Below, piece after piece: positions 35,443 to 45,660 of a stretch of 64,000 nucleotides of DNA. The translations under genes and the position numbers were made by a program. The notes under the pieces are model-generated. The model saw nothing but the letters and a program-made list of their open reading frames with translations. It had not been told where the DNA came from and did not search any database. The DNA is from Paragorgia papillata (lineage: Eukaryota > Cnidaria > Anthozoa > Scleralcyonacea > Coralliidae), in assembly GCA_035771165.1 (NCBI GenBank), contig JAWNZC010000366.1, forward strand, positions 137,001-201,000, given 5' to 3'. Position 1 is the stretch's first letter, and each line of letters starts with the position of its first letter.

Positions 35443-35956
35443 CGTTTATTTGTATTTTTAAGGTTTTTTCTTGACGTTTTCGAAGGAGCTACAAAATATT
35501 CCCGACTTCGACTTCGACTCAGTTGGAAAAACGATCTGCGCATGTACGCACAGGGGGGTCTTGACGTGTAATAGACTGTAACTTCGAGCAAATCCTTATT
35601 CAAATAAATCTAAACGTTGTTCAGACAAGTCATGCAAAGAAATATAAAAATTAGACGTGATACCAGACCACAAATATCAACCAAGAATATGCATATCGGC
35701 TTTTTGTATGTATTTCAGAAATTCAAACATTTTGCGATGAAAATGACCTATATTTTCCCGCTCTTTTAAATATATTCTAGCGTGCAGAAGACTGTGCAGA
35801 AAAGGTTCGTACCTGTTCCATCTGCCAGTATGAGACTGAAGATGATCAGCATATGTTATGCATATGTTAAAGTTTCTTAGGTCTGATGCAAATTTTAAAG
35901 TAAGTTGTGCCCTATGTCGGTGAAATTATACAAAATTAAATTCTTTCCGACGACAT
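35443..35956. promoter_or_regulatory. Divergent intergenic region between SAM and Tnp2-like genes
   Basis: About 510 bp separates the two start codons, which point away from each other. No clear TATA box or other element was recognised. A shared bidirectional promoter is inferred from layout only. Confidence 0.35.
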
Positions 35957-38900
35957 ATGAGGAGAAAGCACAAAGTCGCGATTCAAGATAATCAGCAAGA
36001 CGACCAGCAGGCTGGACATGATATCGATGGTGCAATGGAGTTGGATAATCTGGAAGATGGGGACATGAAGAAACATTCTGCCAAGTATTTATTATCTTTA
36101 AAAGCAAAATACCAAATCAGTGACACAGCAGTTGACGAGATAATAGACACGACTCAAGACTTTATATCGAGTGTACTCAACATCTTCGAAAGGGAAATTA
36201 AAGCAAAATGTCAACAGAATAATGTTAACGTAGAAATAGACTACAAAGAAGTGTTCGATCCTGCAAAAATGTTTGGTGAGCTGTCTTCGTCAAAACAGCG
36301 GCAGATCTACTACAAGAACACCTTTGATTTTCTCGTTAGTAATTTTTTCCTTACATAAAACAATCGTTTTGCGAGAAGTCCTTTCTTATTTTCACTTATC
36401 TCAAATATATATCTTTTGTACAATAATTATTTCAGGAACCAGTAGCTAAGAAACTTGGAGACAAGTGGGTCGTTTAGTGAAATCTGCCTCAACCTTTTAC
36501 CACATTCCTCTCCAAAATTTGCAGGTACATCATTTTATTTATTTTCATTAATTTCATTTTATTTATTAAATACAATATTTATTATTTATTCATTTATTTT
36601 TTTATAATTTATTTATTTATTTACCGTATTTTCTTTATTAACCCATCTCCCTCAATTATACACCCTTCCAATAAGCCCCCCTCCCGGCTCCCCCTTCATG
36701 TAAAATTATTAAGCCCCATCGAGGAAATACTATTTTACAATTCATTTAGTTAGCATTTTTTATGTATTTACATGTATTATTTATTATTTACTATTTTTAT
36801 TTATTCATTTATTTATTTCTTTAATAAGGAGTTTTAGCCTCAGTTTCATCTATTTACAATTTTCCCTCTCCATTTTCAAGAAATTATTAAAAAATCCAGA
36901 CGTGTTGAGAGAAGTAGAGAACAACCATGCAACTGAAAGCGAAGTTTTGGCTGATTTATGTGATGGAGAATATATGAAGACGCACCAGCTTTTTCGAGTG
37001 GAAAAAAATGCACTTCAAATTATTGCATATTTCGATGAAATAGAAGTTGCAAATCCACTTGGTTCAAAAGCTTCCAAACACAAGCTTGGTATGTTACAGT
37101 ACTTTTTATATCTAATATTTAAATATCATGTATCTACCGTATTGCAAAATATTGTGTTGTGTGTCAGTTGGGGTTGTGTGTTTTTTTTGGGGGGGGGTTG
37201 GGTTGTGGGTATTCCCTGTGATTTAGGATAGGGAGTACCACTGAACCCATGACCCTGTTCCTGACTATGCTCCAAATTGAATATTTTTGTGACCCTGTTA
37301 CAAACAAAATGATAAAAATGGACAAATGGTACCCAATTTAGACTTAAGAAGGAAAAAATGTTCCTTGTGGCAGCTAGATTAAATACCTGACATCATAAAA
37401 AAATAAAGCCTGTTCCAAGAACCATACTCTGTTGAGTGTACCTGAATCCCCTGTCAATTATTGTATTTGCCAGAAAAATAAAGCTGGTTTGGGGTACGAT
37501 AGGAGGGATATGGTTAATAAATTGTTGATAAGGGAAAGTAGGGGAGTTCCGGAACAATATTTTTATTAATCAATAAATTAATTATTTTTTAATCATTAAT
37601 GCTTCTTTAAGGGATGTTTTTATTGGGTGCTCGGTAACATACATCCAAAGTACCGTTCTACTATGAGGGCTGTGCAGCTTTTTGCAGTTGCCAAATCAAA
37701 AGTGATAAAAGAATATGGAGTAGACAGCATATTACAACCTTTTGTGGAGGACATAAACAGACTTGCTGATGTTATATTAATGTTAATTATATAATGCTGG
37801 ACTATAACTTGAAAGAATGACATAACATGCAATGCTTCTTGTTAGACCAGCTGGTACATATATGTATATTAGAATTACAAAACATGGACATTACCCACTA
37901 CTGTACATGATTGTATAGCCATGATAACAATTATAATTGACTTGTGTATAATCATCGTTAAAGTATATAAAGTAGATTTAATGTCTTAGCCTTGAGTTTC
38001 ATTGCATTGAAAAACCTTAGCTGTAGTAGAATGAATATGTACCATTTTCTGGTGCATGAATTATTTTAGGATGAAGGTGTGCAGTTCATAACATTCAATG
38101 GAGCACAAAAGTTCAGAGGGACACTTGTGGCATTCTTAGGAGATACTCCTGCATCAAATTTAGTTGGTGGATTTAAAGAAGGAGTAGGTGGAGCCATGAG
38201 GATGTGCAGGACGTGCTATTGTTTCAAATCTAATGAACAAAATGAAATACCTGAAAAGGTAATGATCAATACAATTATACATGGTCTATAGTTTTACAAC
38301 CTGTTCTCTATGCAAGCCCAAAATTTTAGGCACAAAAATTACCTTTTAACAAATGTTACTTAAGCCCAGTACTTATTGCATCCAGGTATCTGATGTTTAC
38401 ATCCAGTGTTCCATTTTTGTAAAAAAATTACAGAGTAATATGATGCAATTTTCAGGGTGCACGAGGGTCCAATTTGCCCATTGATGAGTTGAATAATACA
38501 TGTATTACAAAAATACACGACTCTGACAGTGTAATATGCTAATCTTTTGCAGTTGACACACAGCAGCTGTCAGGGTCGATCTCTCCAACAGCATTTGGGA
38601 CATTGGCAACACATAGACAACCCAGCTTTGACTAATGACAACCGTTCTTACTGGTCCATGTACTGGGGTATTACTCGACTGAGTATTTTAAATGAAATAA
38701 GGTATTTTGATGTCTGCGCATGCCTACCACCCGATATCATACACATCCTTCTGGAAGGCACTGTGCCACAGGAAATTAAGCTTTTCTTACAACACGCCAT
38801 TGACAATTTGGGCTTATTCACCATAAACTGGCTCAATGAAGAAATTAGAAAGCTCCAGTTGACAGGAACAGATTCGAAAGACAGACCATCATCCATTGAT

Positions 38901-40737
38901 CGTAGAACATTAAACTCTGGAGGTCACAAACTCAATCAATCGGGTCAGTTTATAATTAATATGTTTACATTGCCCAGACCAATTTACAGAAAAGATTCAC
39001 ACCTCTCCCACAAAGAAAATTTATTGTGCTGTATGTGATAAAATTACTTCTGGAATGTCTGCAGGGGGGGGGGTGAGGTCCATTTGTCATTCTCACCATG
39101 GGTAAGTAATATGGATAATTTCTGGATTGACCAATTACTTACAAATTTATATAATTGTGTTTTGCATATTGTGTGTCAATTCCACCCTACCTGTGCACTG
39201 GCATTTACTGTGTGTTAGGTGGCAATATTTTATGTAATAACATGACATATTAATGGCACAATTTTACCTGGTTGGATCCCTCACACGGACAGGAGCTGTA
39301 GGCAGTTGCAAAATATTTTCATGTTGCCCTTTTTAATCTGTGTGTATAACAGCTGGTCAATTGAGAATGTACAGTAACAAAAAATCTCTACTGTAATATA
39401 TTTGTTCTACAACTGCAAAAACTGTACATTTAAAAATACAGTAATATAGAGGTTTTTTATTACCACTTTTAGCTGCACAAATGATTACCTTATGTAACAT
39501 TCTTCCATATGTTGTTGGTAATATCATACCACGAGATAACAGGAATTGGTATTGCATGCGCATCATGCTAACAATAACAAACATACGTTTAGCATCTGAA
39601 TTAACTGCATCAGATGCAATAAAATTGGCAACACTGATCAATGAGCACCACATACTATTTATCGAGCTATACAGAGGAGAAGCAACAACACCAAAATGGC
39701 ATTACATGGTTCATCTGCCAAATCAACTGTTACAGTAAGCATTCCATAGAACTACAGTAATGTTTAACTGATACAGAACACACGAAATTGGGGGTCTGTA
39801 CAGGGAAAAGTTTGTTCTTCCCTGTAAAAAATATAGTATATAACTTATAAACTTGGGTTTTCCACTGTTTGTTTATCTATAAAGTTTTAATTATGAAGTT
39901 TTTATAACCTTTTCTGTGGTTTTTAAGAGGTCCATATATACTGCTGTATAGTACAGACCTCACAAATTTGCAATCAGAAAGCATGATTTAGTGTTAGAGA
40001 CCAAAAGTCTTATATCGTAAGCATTTTAATTTTAAATGTACATTAACTTATATGTTAAATACCAACTTGTTCATGTGAGATTTCTTATGCATGACTTAAT
40101 TCTACTTTCTTACCAGTTTGGTCCATTTACAGCTCATTGGTGTATGAGGTTTGAAGCTAAACATAATTTCTTTTAAAAGGGGAATGATGAACAAAAGCTT
40201 CAAGAATGTGCCATTAACAATGGCAAACCAACAGCTCCTACTCATCAGCTCCTGCTACATCAAGGGCAACAAAACTCAAACTTCTTGTATACTGGGCACA
40301 GCAAGTTGATTGGTAAGCTACATACTGGTACTCCTTAATTTTATGATTTAATACTGACATCAGAAACAGCCATGACACACTGTATTATATTCACCTGCAT
40401 GGTGATCTTGCCAGAGTAAGATCGATCTCCATTATCAGAGAAACATGAGTAAAGTTTTCATGTTATATTTCTGACACTACTTTAAGCCAACGAATAATTT
40501 GTTGACTTATTTCAGACAATTTCATTTGTCATTTAAAGACTCAAAGGAGGAACCATCAGCAATTAAGATACACCCTCTTAAGTATTATTTAGGCAATTAA
40601 GATACACCCTCTTAAGTATTATTTAATATTTAATTGATATAGATCAGCGAGCATTTCATTGCCCAGAAGATCTCCAAGCCAAACTTGATGAAATTACTGA
40701 AGGAACCGCTGAATTCACTATGTTAGTACTAAATATC

Positions 40738-40777
<40 letters not shown>

Positions 40778-42448
40778 ATAAAGTATAGTTTTACCTTAAA
40801 GTCTTCGCTACCAGAGGTTTCACCCTAAACGGGATCATCAGGCGACTGAAAAATATCGGTTAGTGGGCTGCTTAAATGCGTTAGTTGGGGCGTGGGTGTG
40901 GGCGTCGAAACGTCCGGCGGATTCATTTGGAGCGTGGGGTGTGGGCGTCGAAACGTTGCGCGCATTCCTTTGATTGTTTAGGTTGTTGATCCGGAATCTA
41001 TTTTTGTGCCGACACGTCGAAACTATTTCTGATCTTTTGTTTAGTAAGAGTTGTTTGTCTGCCTTCATGATGAAAAGTTTTTCGTCCAAACATAAATTGC
41101 ATCTTTTTGATCCTCCCGTAGGAAATTGAGTGTTTTAGTATAGACCGCACGATTGGCAGACAAAACAAGAAAAGATCTTCACAAAAGTTTCGAACAGTTT
41201 GGCTTAAAAATCACGGCAGAAGCAAATTTAACTTCAGTAAACTTTTTAGACGTTACTTTCGACCTAAGCAATGGAAAATACAAACCTTTTCGAAAGCCCA
41301 ATGACGATCCATTATACATAAACAAGCAATCAAACCACCCACCAAGCATTTTAAGACAGCTACCTACATCAATCAACAAGCGCATTTCCCTCCTCTCGTC
41401 TGACGAGCAGACATTCCATGAAACCGCACCAATTTACCAAGATGCATTAAGGCGCAGCAATTTCAACCATGAGCTAAACTACACACAAGAAACACCACAG
41501 CAAACACGCAGAAATAGACACCGCAATATCATCTGGTTTAACCCTCCATTTAACAAAAATGTCAAAACAAACATAGGACGCAATTTTCTTAGCCTTATTG
41601 ACAAGCACTTTCCAACAGGACACAAGCTTCACAAACTTTTTAACAGAAACACAGTCAAGATTAGCTATAGTTGCATGAACAACGTCAAGTCCATTATCAC
41701 GAAACATAATTCACGCACAATCAGGAAAAGCAAGCCACGAAGCATAGTTACAAGCAGTTGCAATTGCAGGATTAAGGACAATTGCCCCCTACGTGGGCAA
41801 TGCATGACAAACAACATAGTATACAAGGCATCTATTTCCATAAGCAACACGAACATCACTAAGCAATACATTGGCATGACAGCAAGTACATTTAAAGAGC
41901 GATATCGTAACCATACTAAATCTTTCCAGAATAAAAAGTATTCAAACGAGACGGAACTTTCGAAATACATTTGGAATCTAAAAGAAAAAAAACAAAGTTT
42001 CGACATAACCTGGTCTATACTAAAACACTCAATTTCCTACACGGGAGGATAAAAAAGATGCAATTTATGTTTCGACGAAAAACGTTTCATCATGAAGGCA
42101 GACAAACCACTCTTACTAAACAAAAGATCAGAAATAGTTTCGACGTGTCGGCACAAAAATAGATTCCGGATCAACAACCTAAACAATCAAAGGAATGCGC
42201 GCAACGTTTCGACGCCCACACCCACGCTCCAAATGAATCCGCCGGACGTTTCGACGCCCACACCCACGCCCCAACTAACGCATTTAAGCAGCCCACTAAC
42301 CGATATTTTTCAGTCGCCTGATGATCCCGTTTAGGGTGAAACCTCTGGTAGCGAAGACTTTAAGGTAAAACTATACTTTATACTTTGTATTTTGCTCTAT
42401 CTATATATGGTATTGAGCACTCTCTAACATTTCGTGAACCATAACTCA

Positions 42449-42493
<45 letters not shown>

Positions 42494-43336
42494 TTTTTTT
42501 CTCTCTTTACTTTAAAAACTATATTATATCCAACGTTTCGGGGTTCGACCCCGTTCTACCCCTTTATCAATCTTGATAAAGGGGTAGAACCCCAAAACGT
42601 TGGATAGAATAATTTTTTTAAAGTTAAGAGTTTTATTTTATAATATATATATAAGTGAGTTATGGTTCGCGAAATGTTAGAGTGCTCAATACCATATAGA
42701 TAGAGCAAAATACAAAGTATGAAGTATAGTTTTACCTTAAAGTCTTCGCTACCAGAGGTTTCACCCTAAACGGGATCATCAGTCGCCTGATGATCCCGTT
42801 TAGGGTGAAACCTCTGGTAGCGAAGACTTTAAGGTAAAACTATACTTCATACTTTGTGTATTATATATATATATAAAATAAAACTCTTAACTTTAAAAAA
42901 ATATATATACAGAATCAATTTTTGGTATTTTAAAAAATGCATATGTGGATAAATTACTCAATAAACACAGGGGATCTATTTTTATTATAGGGCTTTGCAT
43001 GTAGACTGGCATGGCACAAGGTTTTCTGTGACAGATGTCGTTTGTCTTACGAAGAATGAAAACGATTTTCCCTTATTTGCTTTCATAGTAAACATTATTG
43101 CAGTTCATGAGAGTTTTTATTTCGTAGTTCAAGAATCAGAAACCAACAGGTTTGACAGCTCATACTTAGCTTACAAAATTGTCAAGACACAGAATATATT
43201 GTTAGTACCTTTGGTTGATCTTGCCCATGATCTGCCACTGTATCCTCATGATATTTCTGGGGAGACATTTGTAAAACTTAGAAGCAGCAATTTGAGTGAA
43301 TTTATTGACATTGATGCGGATGAAGATCATGAATAG
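35957..43336 (+). CDS. Tnp2-like transposase-derived gene, multi-exon
   Basis: Exons on the plus strand: 35957-36334, 36436-36524, 36881-37088, 37612-37770, 38070-38258, 38553-38943, 39473-39734, 40117-40312, about 40643-40725 and 42991-43336 (stop; AATAAA follows near 43378). Landmarks in order are EVANPLGSKASKHKLG, NIHPKYRSTMRAVQLFA, ILQPFVEDINRLAD, VAFLGDTPASNLVGGF with CRTCYC, LPPDIIHILLEGTVPQEIK, PKWHYMVHLPNQ, and FGPFTAHWCMRFEAKH. This order and spacing follow Tnp2-type (CACTA/CMC) transposases; a closely similar multi-exon family is common in fish and cnidarians. Frames slip by one base near 36468, 37616 and 40178, and the junction near 40117 is out of phase. It is either a decaying element or a gene with sequence errors. 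Confidence 0.8.
40743..40772. repeat. (TA)n at the left border of the PLE cluster
   Basis: TA repeats directly before the PLE end sequence; similar tracts border the other PLE copies here. Confidence 0.9.
40783..41147 (-). pseudogene. PLE 3' fragment, inverted against its neighbour
   Basis: The minus strand reads KRSEIVSTCRHKNRFRINNL and a Thr/Pro/Ala-rich tail, then the pseudo-LTR. It keeps TCA (Ser) where the copy at 42052 has TAA. It joins the plus-strand copy head to head at about 41147. Confidence 0.8.
40801..40848 (-). ncRNA. Hammerhead ribozyme (minus-strand PLE copy)
   Basis: Minus strand: UCGC, CUGAUGA, stem II CCC/GGG, GAAA, ACC/GGU stem III, A, GCGA. Same design as 42312-42358. 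Confidence 0.75.
41148..42336 (+). pseudogene. PLE 5'-truncated copy: RT thumb, zinc-like cluster and GIY-YIG
   Basis: Starts just after RT motif C: HKSFEQFGLKITAEANLTSV, then SNHPPSILRQLPTSINKR, a CNCRIKDNCPLRGQC cluster, NIVYKASISIS and QYIGMTASTFKERYRNHTKS (GIY-YIG), SYTGG, an in-frame TAA at 42052, then KRCNLCFDEKRF and RSEIVSTCRHKNRF, ending FQSPDDPV-stop. The paralogue on the minus strand has Ser (TCA) at the stop, so this is a single-base nonsense change. Its last codons lie on the hammerhead core at 42318. Inserted in the last intron of the Tnp2-like gene. Confidence 0.9.
42312..42358 (+). ncRNA. Hammerhead ribozyme overlapping the PLE stop codon
   Basis: UCGC (42314-42317), CUGAUGA (42318-42324), stem II CCC/GGG, GAAA (42338-42341), stem III ACC/GGU around UCU, A (42350), GCGA (42351-42354) pairing perfectly with UCGC. 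Predicted cleavage follows 42350. The reading frame CCT GAT GAT CCC GTT TAG runs through the core. Confidence 0.85.
42452..42660. repeat. (TA)n and a long hairpin with a degenerate hammerhead-like core
   Basis: After the TA tract, CCAACGTTTCGGGG folds back on CCCCAAAACGTTGG, with ACCCCTTTATCAAT/CTTGATAAAGGGGT at the tip. TTGATAA, a GGGG/CCCC stem and GAAACGTTGGA on the minus strand look like a decayed CUGAUGA...GAAA arrangement of another PLE family. Confidence 0.5.
42712..42866. repeat. Head-to-head pair of PLE ends; plus-strand hammerhead intact
   Basis: ACCTTAAAGTCTTCGCTACC and its complement face each other around CAGTCGCCTG. The plus-strand ribozyme at 42783-42823 is complete (UCGC, CUGAUGA, GAAA, GUA, GCGA). 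On the minus strand the core is present, but stem I cannot pair because the centre is shared. Confidence 0.8.
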
Positions 43337-43778
43337 GCATAGCCATAGCAGCGTCGAGTGATGTATATATTTTGTAAATAAATAGCATTTTTATGCGAAA
43401 CAATTTTTAATATATAATGAAGACATTTCTACATGTTTATTTTGATGTTTTGCTACCAGTGCAAATAATATGAATGCAGTGATTCTGAGATCAATTTACA
43501 TGTATGTACAGTCCATGTTATTCCCACTATCCTGACGCTTTTGTATACACGTTGTGCGATCACATGACTCAAGATGCCACCAACCCTCAAAGCTGGCAAG
43601 CATCTACACAAGATTTTATTTACATTTACTAAACATGGCAAAGAAATTTGAAACTCCAGCCAAACAATGCACTACGCACTACCTACATTTGACAGAAAGT
43701 CGCGTAGCCTATATTTCTTCAAGTAACACATGTAAATTTAACTATAAATATATCCATTTTCCATGTTTAAAATATACG
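43337..43778. other. 3' flank of the Tnp2-like gene; no further gene seen
   Basis: AAATAAATAG near 43377 could serve polyadenylation. The frame at 43554-43907 has no recognisable domain and runs into the next repeat. Confidence 0.4.
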
Positions 43779-44072
43779 CAAAAAAAGCAACACACCAGAT
43801 CTATTGTGCATTTTTTACTCACCAAGTGTGTTGCGTTCGACTTCGTAGCACGCTGGTATGCTTTAAAGTATTTTGCCACACGCTTTGCATGGTTTATGGC
43901 GTGTTAGAGGCGTCCCACAACACGGCTATCAACGTGTTGTTGCCGCGTAACAACACATCCGTGGCTTTACAGGTGTTGTTACAACACGTTTCAACACTTT
44001 TGTGAATTACGACAACACACATGCGTGTCAAAACTACACAGTGTGTTTTAATAACACGTCTACAACACACTC
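43779..44072. repeat. CAACACG/CGTGTTG cluster, left-end type
   Basis: Dense CAACAC, GTGTTG and AACACG motifs in both orientations, followed by the 200-bp repeat. This is the opposite arrangement to 13526-14562. Confidence 0.75.
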
Positions 44073-44084
44073 GATTTTCTTTGC

Positions 44085-44424
44085 ACTTTCGCTCATAACG
44101 TTTGTTGTAAAACAGCTAAAAAGCTTTACTACATCTCAAATTGTTCCTCTCATCATAACAAAGAGTTTGAATGAAGCTGGAACAATACAGGTGCAGTAGT
44201 ACGAACGTTATAAGTGAAACCGTCAGGCAGTAAAAGACGGAAAATTAATTATAGTTAATTATAGCCTATTATTAATGCCCTTTACACTTTCTCTCATAAC
44301 GTTTGTTATAAAACAGCTAAAAAGCTCTACTACATCTCAAATTGTTCCGCTCATCATAACAAAGAGTTGGATATAAGTTGGAACAATACAGGTGCAGTAG
44401 TACAAACGTTATAAATGAGACCGT
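44085..44424. repeat. 200-bp repeat, partial tandem copies
   Basis: About 1.7 units matching 13526-14215 (CATAACGTTTGTTGTAAA, ACCGTCAGGCAGTAAAA). It breaks off within GAGACCGTTCAAAC, where Helitron sequence begins. Confidence 0.9.
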
Positions 44425-45660
44425 TCAAACAAATTCACGGAAGTGCAACATTGTCATTGCGTAAATGTAAAAGCAAAGGTAAAACATACACAGCTGAAGA
44501 TTTAAAATCTGAAAATTCTCTTTATAAGGACTCAGATGAAGGCTTTAGATGAAGGATTCAGAGTTCTTAGAAATTTACGAGGCTCACCTCCTTACTTTGA
44601 AAGATGTAAGAAAGACTTATTCGGAATGATTCGTCAACTTGGTAAACCAACTTGGTTCTGTTCATTCTCAGCTGCAGAAACTAGATGGATGCATTTGCTT
44701 GAAATCCTTTGCCGTCTTGTTGATAATAAAGAATATACTGATGAGATAAAAGAAATGACTTGGCAGAAGAAGTCAGAATTAATACAAAAAGATCCAGTCA
44801 CATGTGCAAGAAATTTTGAACGCATGGTACAATTCTTTCTCCACAATTTTATCAAAAGCTCACTTAATCCAATCGGAGAAGTTGTTGATTTTTTCTATCG
44901 AGTTGAATTCCAACAACGTGGATCACCACATATACATGGTTTATTCTGGATAAAAGATGCTCCTGAGTATGGCAAAGATTCTCTTAATGACAAAAGGTCA
45001 ACGAGGAATGAGCAAGCTACTGCAAAAAAAGCATGCGAAGAAGCAAAAGAAGGCAATAAAAATATTGTGAATAGAGTCTGACATATCGGTAATAAATTTC
45101 TCAATGCTGTTGAGATAAGTGCACAGGAAGCTGCATATTTAGTTTTGCAAATGCCTTTACGAAGATCATCTTGTGAATTTCAATTTATTAATACTTCTCA
45201 CCCAGATGAAAGAACATTTTTACTGAAAGATATGGAAAAGATTAAAGATCTCCCATCTCCCAAACAATTCTGCTGACATAGAATCAGATAACCTGATTAA
45301 AAGGTATCAAAGAAGACGACCTAAACAGTTGGAAAAAATGTGTTTGGCAGACTTTGCTGCATGGTATAATTTCAAGAGAGAAGATAATTCAAAGAAAACA
45401 CAAAAAAGTAAGCCAAATTCATCATCTGATGACTATCTTTTGGAAAATTATTTTAATGAGAATGTTGATGATGATCTCTCTGACAATAATGAAACAATAT
45501 GTGAAGGTGATCAGTATGAATTAAAAGGAGGAATGATACTTGTTAAGAGACGAAGACCAAAAATCATTCGATCAGTAAGATTTAATAAGAACAAAGACCC
45601 TAAAAATCATTATAGGGAACAAACAATGCTTTATACTGCATGGAGAAATTAAAACAAAGA
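44425..45660 (+). pseudogene. Helitron Rep/helicase fragment, copy I (internally deleted)
   Basis: Reads SLRKCKSKGKTYTAEDLK, DEGFRVLRNLRGSPPYFERC, FCSFSAAETRW (Rep motif 1), DFFYRVEFQQRGSPHIHGLF (HxH of motif 2), then jumps at 44990 straight to RSTRNEQATAKKACEEAKE, losing motif 3. After a TGA (NRV-stop-HIGNKF) it runs on to NHYREQTMLYTAWRN. It has an extra ATCTCCC near 45250. HxH and the flanking sequence fit the Helitron N-terminal rolling-circle domain. At 45660 it jumps back to the motif 2 region, beginning copy II. Confidence 0.85.

Noticed and set aside
42776..42823. Working minus-strand hammerhead in the fused palindrome
   Set aside because: The core is present, but both stem I strands read GCGA on that strand and cannot pair.
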